DNA from: Bacteroidales bacterium UBA5833
GTDB taxonomy: Bacteria; Bacteroidota; Bacteroidia; Bacteroidales; Lentimicrobiaceae
Direction of reading: 5' to 3'
Assembly (NCBI GenBank): GCA_002433025.1
Contig: DJGZ01000073.1
Coordinates: 8,278 to 72,277 of the forward strand
DNA length: 64,000 nucleotides
This document shows positions 53,770 to 62,237 of the stretch, piece after piece. Position numbers and translations under genes: made by a program. Numbering within the stretch: the first letter of the stretch is position 1; each line of letters opens with the position of its first letter. A model generated the notes under the pieces. That model did not search any database and had not been told where the DNA came from. It worked only from the letters and a program-made list of their open reading frames with translations.

Positions 53770-53795
53770 CGCCCGGCAACGATCCGGGCGTTTTT
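53770..53795. terminator. Terminator between tig and the S74 protein gene
   Basis: The perfect stem CGCCCGG (53770-53776) and CCGGGCG (53784-53790) is followed by five T. Flanking AAA/TTT lengthen it, so it can also act on the convergent minus-strand gene that ends at 53808. Confidence 0.88.
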
Positions 53796-53807
53796 CGTAT
53801 AAATGGC

Positions 53808-55163
53808 TTAATTCATAAGTGATTCTTCGGACTTTTGGTTCATTTCTGATAATGCCTTCCTGAGTTCTTTATTCTCTGATTGCAAATATTTTACTGCTTC
53901 GATAAGGTAAGGGATCAGTCCGATATAATTAACCCCTTTGATTCCGTCAGCGTTTTCAGATACAAGTTCCGGAAATATTTTCTCCACTTCCTGGGCCAGG
54001 AGACCGGTTTGCAGTGCGGCATCGCGGTTGGTATCTTTCCAGTTGAAGTGATAACCGTTCAGCTTTTTAAGTGAGGTCAGCGGGTCCCCGAGCTTCCGGA
54101 TATTTTCTTTCAGCCGTTCATCGCTGTTCTGTGTGAGTGTGCCCATAAGCGTGGCATTGCCGTTGCCGCGAAGACTCAGAATGTCGCCGGTGCCCTGGTA
54201 AAAGAAATTGAAATAGGCTCCGGTGTTGGTGGAGGCGGTTAAGCCATAGAGGTCCCAGAAGTTGGAAGGGCGTCCGGTATTCTTAAAGCTGATTCGTGAG
54301 CCGTCGCCGGAATTGTTTGATTCTTCCACCAGCAGATGGCCGGTGCCGGTAGCACTATTGAACCGGATATGCAGTCGCGCTTCGGGAGCGCTGACACCTA
54401 CTCCGATATTGCCGCTTTTCATCAGGACAAACGCATCACTGCGGTTTGTGGTGGAGGTGCCATTGCCAATGGAAAAGAGCCGGTCCGCTGAGTTCCAGTC
54501 AAATACACCGCCAGCCGGGGTATAAGAGGTGTTATACCTGCCCAGGGCAGTCTCTACCAGAGAAGGAGCAACTGTATTCTGCCCCCAGGCTGTTGAGTAA
54601 TACGCTGAGGCAGTAGATCCAACACCCCATGCTGTGGAATGATCTCCAAAGGCATTTGTATAAGTACCCCATGCGGTTGAATAGTTAGCGGTGGCATCGG
54701 TGTTGAATCCAAAAGTGAAACTATTGAATCCTGATGCATTGGTTTGATTTCCAAAGGCAAATGAAAAGTCTCCCGAAGCAACGTTCTGGCTGCCCATTGC
54801 AACTGACTGCGAACCTGATGCGGTTGTTGACAGGCCTGCGGCAAAGGAATAATTGCCAATGTTGACTTTATCCCAGTTGGTTTCGAGAGCCCTTCCAACC
54901 CTGAAGGCTGCTTTGTCGGGATACCACATCATGCGGGTACCCGGGCCCGAAGCGGGAGGGTCGCCCTGATTGCTGATAATTGATTTATATTCTCCGGTAA
55001 AAAGCACGTTGCCCTCGCCCGAAGCAAGCCCTAAGGTATGGAGCAGGGCAGAGGGTGCTGGTGGAGCCGGATCGTTGGAGATCATTACGCCCTGGGCAAA
55101 AGAATTGATTGTGATAGCTGCTGCAATAAGCGTGAAGGATATAACTAAGACTGGCGGTTTCAT
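53808..55163 (-). CDS. Secreted adhesin-like protein with S74 (endosialidase-chaperone) domain
   Basis: The 451 residues start with a signal peptide (VISFTLIAAAITINSFAQ). A block of YadA-head-like repeats runs from about 105 to 215 (SVAMGSQNVASGDFSFAFG, NSFTFGFNTDATANYSTAWG), followed by a GNIGVGVSAPEARLHI fibre-type unit. The C-terminal domain (about 350-440) is an intramolecular chaperone of the S74 type, with SDERLKENIRKLGDP, TGLLAQEVEKIFPEL and a closing coiled coil. In phage endosialidases this domain helps trimer folding and then cuts itself off at a Ser. Here it probably serves a cell-surface trimer. It is a close paralogue of the 476-residue protein at 60370-61800. Confidence 0.83.
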   Translation of the reverse strand: MKPPVLVISFTLIAAAITINSFAQGVMISNDPAPPAPSALLHTLGLASGEGNVLFTGEYKSIISNQGDPPASGPGTRMMWYPDKAAFRVGRALETNWDKVNIGNYSFAAGLSTTASGSQSVAMGSQNVASGDFSFAFGNQTNASGFNSFTFGFNTDATANYSTAWGTYTNAFGDHSTAWGVGSTASAYYSTAWGQNTVAPSLVETALGRYNTSYTPAGGVFDWNSADRLFSIGNGTSTTNRSDAFVLMKSGNIGVGVSAPEARLHIRFNSATGTGHLLVEESNNSGDGSRISFKNTGRPSNFWDLYGLTASTNTGAYFNFFYQGTGDILSLRGNGNATLMGTLTQNSDERLKENIRKLGDPLTSLKKLNGYHFNWKDTNRDAALQTGLLAQEVEKIFPELVSENADGIKGVNYIGLIPYLIEAVKYLQSENKELRKALSEMNQKSEESLMN

Positions 55164-55223
55164 ATGTTGTTCTTGAAGTTGAATTTTTTCAAGCTTTGAT
55201 TATTGCTTCACTACTTCAACGCC

Positions 55224-55650
55224 TTACTGCGGACCTATGGCCAGGCAGGCAACAGTAACAGTGCTCAGATTAAGTGTTCCGGTACCGACATTGGTCACAT
55301 AAAATGAGGTGCTGCTGCTGTTCGAAGCCCAGGGTATAATGTTAAGCCAGCCCAGGTAGCCGGAGGTTCCTGAGGCGGTTGTTATTTGTGCGACGATAAC
55401 CCGAGGCGTTCCGCTGAATGTTTCCCCATAAGAGATGGCTCCGCTCTCAAAACCTACTCCCGCGCCGGCATTAATGGAAAATGTGAATGAGAAGGGTACA
55501 ATCTTATACTGCGTTCCGGAGTTGCTGCGCACGATGCCGCGGTTATTCTGAACGAGTAAATTGCCCTCCGTGGTCAGGTTTCCTGTAACCCGCATGTTGC
55601 CCTGAAAGCGTGAACTCCCTGAAAGGTCGAGCGCATATGAACTGTTGAAC
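55224..55650 (-). pseudogene. 3' part of an adhesin-like gene cut by the IS91-like element
   Basis: The reading frame encodes a C-terminal piece of about 141 residues with no start at its 5' edge. It begins FNSSYALDLSGSSRFQGNMR right at the element border and ends AITTVAC-like VACLAIGPQ before a stop. Just before it the frame meets a TAG inside the element, so it cannot be read as an intact gene. Joined to the 5' part at 58135-58898 it gives a 396-residue protein. An internal ATG (55593-55595) could give a 123-residue product without a signal peptide. Confidence 0.8.
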
Positions 55651-55734
55651 TAAACCTCCGGTAGCATCCCCGTAAAGATACAAAAATGCCTTTTTTCTGA
55701 TATATAGGTAATCTATCACCAAAACCCATCTATC

Positions 55735-56652
55735 ATGAAAAAGCAAAAATCAGGCGGATCCTTCCGCACTAAAGGCGAAACCATTGTTGCAAAAGCAATC
55801 CGCACAGTACCCGGATTCGGAGATACTTACCGGAAGTTTGAGCAGCAGATCACACTGGAGCAAGGCAGCAAAAGCGCCCTGCAGAATTATGGCCGCAGCA
55901 TAGCAAAGATAGCAAATCATTTCGGGGTTGATCCACTGCACCTGGGCCTGGACCAGATCAACGATTATCTTTACACTTTACTCAAAACCTCATCACCCAG
56001 CAAGAGCTATTTCAGGCATACCGTGTATGGACTGAAGAGCCTTTACCGCATGTTCGGCCTGCAGTCGAAAGCGCTGCAAATGCCCCCCATAAAAGACCCC
56101 GAGACCCTGCCGGTGGTCTTGTCGAAAGAGGAAGTAAAGAAACTGCTCTCCTGTACAGAAAACCTCAAGCACCGGGTAATGCTCGCCCTGCTTTACAGTT
56201 CAGGCTTACGCATGAATGAGGCCCGGACACTCAGAATCAATGACATCGATTCCGACCGCATGCAGATACATGTCAGAATGGGCAAAGGGCGCAAAGACCG
56301 TTATGTGGTACTGTCGGAACTGCTGCTTAAGGGGCTGCGCGATTATTACCGCAAAGAGCGGCCTGAGGTTTATCTCTTTAACGGACATACGCCCGGAAAA
56401 CCAATGGGTGAGCGAAGCATTCAATGGATTATTAACGAAGCCGTGGAGAAGGCCGGCATACAAAAACCGGCCACCTGCCACACCTTGCGTCATTCCTTTG
56501 CCACTCACCTGCTCGAAAACGGGGTCGACCTGTTCAGCATCAAAGAGCAACTGGGCCATGCCCGCATCGACACCACACTGGTCTACCTGCATATCGCCCG
56601 GGTGTCGCCTAAAACAGTAAAAAGCCCCCTAGACACGTTGTACGGAAAATGA
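55735..56652 (+). CDS. Tyrosine recombinase of the IS91-like element
   Basis: The 305 residues show the phage-integrase/XerD layout: an N-terminal core-binding domain (FEQQITLEQGSKSALQNYGR) and a catalytic domain. The residues R, K, H-x-x-R, H and Y are seen in LLYSSGLRMNEARTLRIND, GKGRKDRYVVLS, TCHTLRHSFATHLLENG and QLGHARIDTTLVYLHIA. A related recombinase gene is found upstream of the transposase in some IS91-family elements, and its part in transposition is unclear. Its stop overlaps the transposase ATG (ATGA), pointing to coupled translation. Confidence 0.92.
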   Translation: MKKQKSGGSFRTKGETIVAKAIRTVPGFGDTYRKFEQQITLEQGSKSALQNYGRSIAKIANHFGVDPLHLGLDQINDYLYTLLKTSSPSKSYFRHTVYGLKSLYRMFGLQSKALQMPPIKDPETLPVVLSKEEVKKLLSCTENLKHRVMLALLYSSGLRMNEARTLRINDIDSDRMQIHVRMGKGRKDRYVVLSELLLKGLRDYYRKERPEVYLFNGHTPGKPMGERSIQWIINEAVEKAGIQKPATCHTLRHSFATHLLENGVDLFSIKEQLGHARIDTTLVYLHIARVSPKTVKSPLDTLYGK

Positions 56653-57818
56653 ACACCCCGGCCTTTGAAGTGGCCGACGTGATCAGGTATTCGGGCGATG
56701 AGTTTATCAGGAAGTGCAAACCTTTGGGTTACCACAAAGGCGTGCTGACTGCCCTTAAACAATGCCGCACCGAAGCGCTGGGATGCCACATTTATCAATG
56801 CAGCGACTGCGGGCACACCCGCATCGCTTATCATAGCTGCCGAAACAGGCATTGTCCCAAATGCCAGCAGGTGGACAAAGAACGGTGGATCATGGACCGG
56901 GAGGCTGATCTGTTGCCGGTAGGTTATCTGCATATGGTGTTTACACTTCCTGAGGTACTGAACCCATTGTGCCTGAAATATCCGGTGATGATGTACAACC
57001 TGCTCTTTCATGCCGTGCGAGACACCCTCTTTACCTTTGCTGCCGACCCAAAACACCTGGGCGCCGATATCGGATATGTGGCCGTTTTACACTCCTGGGG
57101 ACAAACGCTTGCACTGCACCCCCACCTGCACATCATCGTGCCTGCAGGCGGGTTTAACATCAAAGGCCATTGGGTGAATGCAAGGGGTGATGGCAATTTC
57201 CTGTTTCCGGTAAAGGCACTCAGCTCCGTATTCAGGGCAAAATACCGCGACGGGCTTAAAACAGCCCTGGCAGAACAAGGTATTCAAAGGCCCCGGGACC
57301 TGTTTGAACAAATGATGTTGCGAAACTGGGTGGTGTATGCAAAAGAGCCGTTGGGAGACCCCCGTAAGGTGATTGAATATCTCGGGCGATATGCTCACCG
57401 TATTGCCATCAGTAACCACCGTTTGATCAACGTAACAGACACTAATGTCACCTTCCGATACAAAGACTATCGTCATGGCAACCTGCAAAAGGAAATGACA
57501 CTCGGCAACACGGAGTTTCTGCGACGGTTTTGTATGCATATCCTGCCTCCCGGGTTTGTGAAGATCCGTCACTACGGAATCCTGTCTTCGCGCCGTAAAG
57601 CTGAATACATACCCAAACCGAAGGATGAAAACGGACAAAAAATCGCAAGGTCAAAACCCGCCTGGCAACAGGTGTGCCGCGAAAGACTTGGATTTGATCC
57701 GGAAAAATGCCCATGCTGCGGCTCAGGCAGAATGAAGGTTATCGGCATTGTTGATCCACGGCCACCGCCGGATCAACTGTTACTGGCATGGAATCAACGC
57801 TCTGAAACCCGGTTTTAA
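56649..57818 (+). CDS. IS91 family HUH transposase
   Basis: The 389 residues are full length for an IS91 rolling-circle transposase. A zinc-binding N-terminus (CHIYQCSDCGHTRIAYHSC and HCPKCQQVDKERW) is followed by the metal-binding HUH motif in LHPHLHIIVPAGGF. The likely catalytic Tyr lies in EYLGRYAHRIAIS. A second Cys cluster is at CPCCGSGRMKVIG. The protein cuts one strand at the element end and joins it to the target without staggered cuts. All these features are intact, so the element may still be active. Confidence 0.95.
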   Translation: MNTPAFEVADVIRYSGDEFIRKCKPLGYHKGVLTALKQCRTEALGCHIYQCSDCGHTRIAYHSCRNRHCPKCQQVDKERWIMDREADLLPVGYLHMVFTLPEVLNPLCLKYPVMMYNLLFHAVRDTLFTFAADPKHLGADIGYVAVLHSWGQTLALHPHLHIIVPAGGFNIKGHWVNARGDGNFLFPVKALSSVFRAKYRDGLKTALAEQGIQRPRDLFEQMMLRNWVVYAKEPLGDPRKVIEYLGRYAHRIAISNHRLINVTDTNVTFRYKDYRHGNLQKEMTLGNTEFLRRFCMHILPPGFVKIRHYGILSSRRKAEYIPKPKDENGQKIARSKPAWQQVCRERLGFDPEKCPCCGSGRMKVIGIVDPRPPPDQLLLAWNQRSETRF

Positions 57819-58060
57819 TTCCTCAAAAAGGAATGGCCACGCTTTTGCCCAAACCCAAACCATTTAACGGCAATAAAGCCTTTCAACCATAAAACAAACA
57901 GCCCTATGACCTGAATTTCATACTGACACCATAATCTGACCCGGAAGAATGACCCCGGAACCCGATCGGAAAATATTTGCCAAACATTAAATCCCCATGT
58001 CTGCACTGAGCGGTATCGAAGTGGAGGTAATCCGGAGCAGGTCGGTAAAGTTCAACACTT

Positions 58061-58129
58061 ACTTAAATCGCAGTCGCAGAAAGGTCACGGCTGCGATTTT
58101 TGCTTTTTACTCAGCGACTGCGTTTAAGT
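58061..58129. repeat. Subterminal hairpin at the right end of the IS91-like element
   Basis: ACTTAAATCGCAGTCGC (58061-58077) pairs with GCGACTGCGTTTAAGT (58114-58129) with one bulged T, leaving a 36-base loop. It stops five bases inside the right border. Stem-loops near the ends of IS91 elements mark the origin or terminus of rolling-circle transposition. Confidence 0.7.
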
Positions 58130-58134
58130 CTTAT

Positions 58135-58898
58135 TTGTTGGGTATAGTGCCGATGCCAACCCGTGTGTTAAAATATCCTGTGCTGGTATGCAGGGGGTAG
58201 GTGGGGTCAGGAATCCCGATACCCAGTCTGTATGTTGCATATATAATATTGTTGAACCGCGCGGTACCCGAAACATCCAGACGATATTGAGGAGAGGAGG
58301 TTCCTATGCCTACATTGCCGGTAGAATCAATCGATAGCCTGCGCAGACTGCCTGTATAGAGATCCAGCCCTTTCTGCACATTACCCTGGTTGCTGCGGTT
58401 ACTTGCAATACCCACCCTTTTGTTTTGGCCAAAAGTGAGGGCGCTGGCCAGGCTGCCGAACCCGTTCGAATCTGACTGGTCCACATTGATGCCCGCATTC
58501 ACCGATAACATTGAAACGGGATTATCTGTGCCAATGCCAACATTTCCATCGCTGTAATGAATGCCTGATCCATTGTTTATCCACTGGCTGCCGGCCCCCG
58601 CGTTGCTGCCAACCATTTGCCAGCTTGGGGTGGAAGGCGTGCCGGAATTGAAGTAAAATCCGGGTGTATTATCCGTTTGGTAGATTATTAAACCGTTTGC
58701 CGGATTAATAATCCCGTCTCGCTGGGAAAGGGTCATCCTGGGTATCAGAATGCCTTTATCGGTTGATTGCACATCGAGCATGGCAGATGGATCGGGCGGA
58801 ATGTTGCCCGCGTTAATGGCTACGCCTTGAGTAAATGCCTGATTCTGAGTGTAAAGAATGCTTAATGCAATCAGGAAAGCTGAAATATGGTTTTTCAT
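58135..58898 (-). pseudogene. 5' part of the adhesin-like gene cut by the IS91-like element
   Basis: From the ATG at 58896-58898 the reading encodes a signal peptide (MKNHISAFLIALSILYTQNQ), then QGVAINAGNIPPDPSAMLDV, GILIPRMTLSQRDGI and two NVGIGT fibre-type units (GNVGIGTDNPVSML, GNVGIGTSSPQYRLDVSG). It ends after RVGIGTIPNK at a stop that lies in the element (TAA at 58131-58133). The protein therefore lacks its natural C-terminus. The missing part is at 55224-55650. The N-terminal piece still carries an export signal, so a truncated product could be secreted. Confidence 0.8.
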
Positions 58899-58994
58899 AT
58901 CTGTATGTTTTAACTGGTTTTTGGTAATGCAGTTCCGGTATTTATCAATCAGGTCAGTGAACGGTGGATTCATGATTTTCCACGCTCCGGCTGA

Positions 58995-60128
58995 CTATTT
59001 GTCCAAAGAGTTCAATGTGCCGGCTTCAATCAGCCGGATCAGTTCATTTAGTTGATTTTTAATGCTTTCATTGTCGCGGCTGAGTTGTTCGATTTTTTCT
59101 TCAACTATGGTGGAGCTTTCTTTCCCGGATGAGAGGTTGCCGGCTTTTAAACCAACGGGTGAACCGAAAGAAGATGCAGCATTATTTTCGTATAACGCGT
59201 CTCCCGATCGGGATAAACCATGTGAATTTTCCTGATTCACAGATAGTCCGGTAGTGGCAGCAGGAAGTCTGTAAGCCATGCCCGTAGTATATCCGAACTC
59301 ATTCGAGTTCCATTGCGATGGTTCAATGCAGTTACCGCAAAGGCCGACCTCGTAAACACCGGCCGGAAGGAAACCGGTTGAATATGACAGAGAAAAAGGT
59401 ATTCTTGCATTGGCCGGTAAGCGCATACCTAAGATACCACCCCCTAAAGTTGTGATTGCACCACCGCTGACATTCCGGTAACAGACATAAATATTAAGCA
59501 ATCCTGTTGTGATTCCGGTAGTTGTTCCCAACCCTCGGGTTGAATGAATCATAATATTGGCTGTCTCGGTAAGTTCTACAATAGCTGGTACAACCAGGAA
59601 ACCGAGCGTGCTTGAAATATTTGAAAACCCCGAAGCCTGCCCGATACCCAGGATGCTCATCGGACTGTCCTGCCAGGCAGCCGTGCCTGTAGCATCACTT
59701 GTGAGTACTTTTCCGGCACCCGGTGATCCGCCGTTGATTTTAACCTGGCCATTTACTTCGAGGGCTGTACCAGGATAACTCACCCCGATTCCGACATTTC
59801 CCAGGTTATAAGAAAGGTTATTGTCATCGTCTTTCTGCCATTTATCGCCATAATCAACCCGAATCCACCCCTCGCCGGTCATTACAAACAAGGCATTGAA
59901 ATCAGTGTCGAAGACTACAAGGCCGGAAGCCGGTGCTGCAATGGCTGCCCGCTGAGAAGAGGTTAAGCGTGGCGGCAGAAAGCCCTTCGTGGTTGATTCA
60001 ACATCGAGCATGGCGGACGGATCGGGCGGGGTATTGGTTTCATTGATGGCTAAACCCTGGGAGTAAACCGTTACGCTTATAAACATTAAGCCGATTGATA
60101 ATATGAATAATGAAATACCTCTGCTCAT
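58995..60128 (-). CDS. Secreted fibre-like protein with NVGIG unit and terminal coiled coil
   Basis: The 377 residues begin with a signal peptide (SLFILSIGLMFISVTVYSQ), then share the cluster pattern GLAINETNTPPDPSAMLDV and GFLPPRLTSSQRAAI. One GNVGIGVSYPGTALEVNG unit precedes a unique middle domain (about 155-295) rich in beta strand with a CGNC pair (EVGLCGNCIEPSQW). The C-terminus is a coiled coil (IVEEKIEQLSRDNESIKN) that can trimerise. There is no S74 domain. It lies on the same strand as its relatives, with no exact promoter box. It is likely cell-surface or extracellular, with no assigned function. Confidence 0.75.
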   Translation of the reverse strand: MSRGISLFILSIGLMFISVTVYSQGLAINETNTPPDPSAMLDVESTTKGFLPPRLTSSQRAAIAAPASGLVVFDTDFNALFVMTGEGWIRVDYGDKWQKDDDNNLSYNLGNVGIGVSYPGTALEVNGQVKINGGSPGAGKVLTSDATGTAAWQDSPMSILGIGQASGFSNISSTLGFLVVPAIVELTETANIMIHSTRGLGTTTGITTGLLNIYVCYRNVSGGAITTLGGGILGMRLPANARIPFSLSYSTGFLPAGVYEVGLCGNCIEPSQWNSNEFGYTTGMAYRLPAATTGLSVNQENSHGLSRSGDALYENNAASSFGSPVGLKAGNLSSGKESSTIVEEKIEQLSRDNESIKNQLNELIRLIEAGTLNSLDK

Positions 60129-60369
60129 GCCGAAGAGTAGTTTTGGTGGATAAATCTGAAGATAGTGTTATTGAACCGGATATAGATATAACAGACAGAT
60201 AAGAGCGCAACAAGTCAATGAATAACAAGATGAAATAAATTATTATCCACCGGTTTGCAGATTTAACAGAAGTTTAACAAAATAGTGATCTGCAGTCTGA
60301 TAATCAGACTGGCGCAGAAAAATGGGTTAGCAGGTGAGCGGAAAGCCTTTGGAGGCCGTGCTGCCTGAA

Positions 60370-61800
60370 TTACCGGCTTTCAGTTATCAATTGTTTGATT
60401 CTTTCGAGTTCTGCAATCTGAAACTTTAATTTGTCAATGGTCTCCTGCTGCTTTTGAATCATAACCTGTTGTTCCTGGATGGCTTTGATTGCCACTACTG
60501 AAAACCCCGCATAGTTAATGGCCAGGTTTTCACCGTTTTCGCCGACAGATTCAACCAGTTCCGGGAAGACCGCAAGCACATCTTCGGCAATAAAGCCGAG
60601 GGTAAATTGTTCGTCCGGATCGCGCAGGTAACGGTAACGCGAAGGTGCTAATTCCCTGAGTTTCTCCAGGGTATTGTCTGTCATCGCGGTGATATCTCCT
60701 TTCAGATGGCGGTTGCTGGTTGCCGTGTAAGCGCCTGTACTGCCGTTGAAATTGCCTACCGGGGTGTCGCCCGATATTGAAGAGTAAAGTATGAGTGTTC
60801 CCTGACCGTTATTGGTGTGAAGTGTCCAGTGCCTGAGGTTGGCCCCCCGGTTCTGTATGCGGATACCCTCATTGGTAAGGTTGGCATGGCGCACATGCAG
60901 GGTCGCCCCCGGTGTTGCGTTCGTACCTATATTCACGTTTTGATTAAAGCGGGCTTCTCCAAAAACAAACAAGCCGTTTTCAGGAGCGCTGCTGAGTGTA
61001 CCGGCAGTCAATCCGCCGTTTGCAGTCATAAACAGTTTGGTGATCCCGTCAATCTGTACCCTGAGCGCGTTATTGTCTGCGGCGGCATTAACATGCAACC
61101 ATGCCTGCGGGTCGCTTACCCCTATGCCGGTCCTTCCGTTTTTCAGCACCACCATTGCATCTGACCTGCTGTCGTTGGCGGTTCCGTTGCCTATGACAAA
61201 AAGCCTGTCAGTATTTACCCAACCCGGAGCGCTGGAATGAGCGTATGATGTATTATATCTTCCGAATACAGTTTCAAATCCTGAAGGCGCAACTGTCCAG
61301 GATCCGAAAGCTGTGGAATATGCCCCCGAAGCAATGGTCTGATAACCCATTGCTGTGGAATGTGCAATGGATGCAGCGGTGTTGTAACCAAGGGCTACAG
61401 CGCCAATACCTGTTGCGCTGGTATTGTGGCCCGCTGCCAGTGAAAATTCACCCCGGGCCGTTGTATTGTAACCCAGTGCTACGGAATGCTCTCCGGTCTG
61501 GCTTTCATTCCATTGTCCTCCGGTTACCTGCCCTGCCCTGAGCGCGGCCTTGTCGGGATACCACATAAACCGGGTCCCGCTGCCTTCAGCAGGAGGATCG
61601 CCCTGATAAAATGAATCCTTGAATTCCCCCTGAAAAAGGACGTTTCCCCCGCCATCATTTTCAGGCCCGTAAACATGCAGGAGCGCAGCCGGGTCGGGTG
61701 CATCCGGATCATTGGATATCATTACCCCCTGGGCGTTGGAGGTTCGCATGGTAAATGTCAGCACGATAATGGCCGGAAAACAGAGAACAGATGTACGCAT
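60370..61800 (-). CDS. Secreted adhesin-like protein with divergent S74 domain
   Basis: The 476 residues start with a signal peptide (LCFPAIIVLTFTMRTSNAQ) and parallel the 451-residue protein at 53808: MISNDPDAPDPAALLHVYG, RFMWYPDKAALRAGQ, YadA-head-like repeats (VALGYNTTARGEFSLAAG, STAMGYQTIASGAYSTAFG), GRTGIGVSDPQAWLHVNA and GTNATPGATLHVRH. The chaperone-like C-terminus has SNRHLKGDITAM and LGFIAEDVLAVFPEL, followed by a coiled coil (IQEQQVMIQKQQETIDKL). The motif Ser is followed by Asn instead of the usual Asp, so self-cleavage may be lost. It is the first of the four minus-strand cluster genes. Confidence 0.82.
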   Translation of the reverse strand: MRTSVLCFPAIIVLTFTMRTSNAQGVMISNDPDAPDPAALLHVYGPENDGGGNVLFQGEFKDSFYQGDPPAEGSGTRFMWYPDKAALRAGQVTGGQWNESQTGEHSVALGYNTTARGEFSLAAGHNTSATGIGAVALGYNTAASIAHSTAMGYQTIASGAYSTAFGSWTVAPSGFETVFGRYNTSYAHSSAPGWVNTDRLFVIGNGTANDSRSDAMVVLKNGRTGIGVSDPQAWLHVNAAADNNALRVQIDGITKLFMTANGGLTAGTLSSAPENGLFVFGEARFNQNVNIGTNATPGATLHVRHANLTNEGIRIQNRGANLRHWTLHTNNGQGTLILYSSISGDTPVGNFNGSTGAYTATSNRHLKGDITAMTDNTLEKLRELAPSRYRYLRDPDEQFTLGFIAEDVLAVFPELVESVGENGENLAINYAGFSVVAIKAIQEQQVMIQKQQETIDKLKFQIAELERIKQLITESR

Positions 61801-62207
61801 GGTTCAGGGTTTAATTGTTGAAGTAGCTCATTTATTTTGTGTCGCTTCTGCCGGATTCCGGCAGTAACGGATGCTGTTGAATACACCCCTTTGATAGAAA
61901 TTGGCTCATAGGCAGACCTGATTAACAGAAAATTAACAATTTCTTCTTGCCCTCACAGGAGTTCCGGGGTAACATCAGGCCCTGAAATCCTGTTAAGGTC
62001 ATTTCAGGGAAGGAAGGCAATTTGGCTAATAAACTGTATGTTAAGATGTTATGAGTCAGGTTTTAAATTTCAGGAACACTGCTGATTCGCCGGCCCTGAA
62101 TCATAAAATGCGTAAACCGGTTGGATAGATCACAATGGCATGATATTCGACCAGGCATGAAGAATTAAAATCTGATCATTTATTAAAATCTTCTCAGTGA
62201 AAACCTG
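61801..62207. other. Intergenic region between the S74 gene and clpP
   Basis: No gene is supported in these 400 bases between divergent genes. A perfect 9-bp inverted repeat CCCTGAAAT (61980-61988) and ATTTCAGGG (62001-62009) is present without a T-run. No exact TAnnTTTG box serves the minus-strand gene. Confidence 0.5.
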
Positions 62208-62215
62208 TAATTTTG
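62208..62215 (+). promoter_or_regulatory. -7 promoter box of clpP
   Basis: TAATTTTG is a full TAnnTTTG match, 22 bases before the ATG at 62238. Confidence 0.6.
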
Positions 62216-62237
62216 ACAGTAACTAAAAAATAGTCCT

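Larger units (their letters stand above)
55651..58134 (+). mobile_element. IS91-like insertion element with tyrosine recombinase, 2,484 bp
   Basis: The element lies between the two halves of an interrupted gene. Its left border directly follows GAAC (55647-55650), a tetranucleotide known as IS91-family target, and no target duplication is present, as expected for rolling-circle insertion. It carries a tyrosine recombinase and an HUH transposase overlapping by four bases, and an imperfect hairpin near the right end (58061-58129). Removing 55651-58134 rejoins the flanking frame exactly (764 + 427 = 1191 bases, 397 codons). Which end is the replication origin is not settled. A third of a kilobase at its right end (57819-58134) has no gene. 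Confidence 0.85.

Noticed and set aside
55543..55746. Minus-strand frame at the left end of the IS91-like element as a real gene
   Set aside because: It crosses the element border out of frame with the adhesin fragment and reads antisense to the recombinase promoter region.
53808..61800. Prophage tail-fibre region
   Set aside because: S74 and fibre-like units suggest phage, but each protein has a signal peptide and no capsid, terminase, lysis or tail genes are present.
61980..62009. Inverted repeat as a terminator before clpP
   Set aside because: It has no T-run, and no gene ends near it on either strand.
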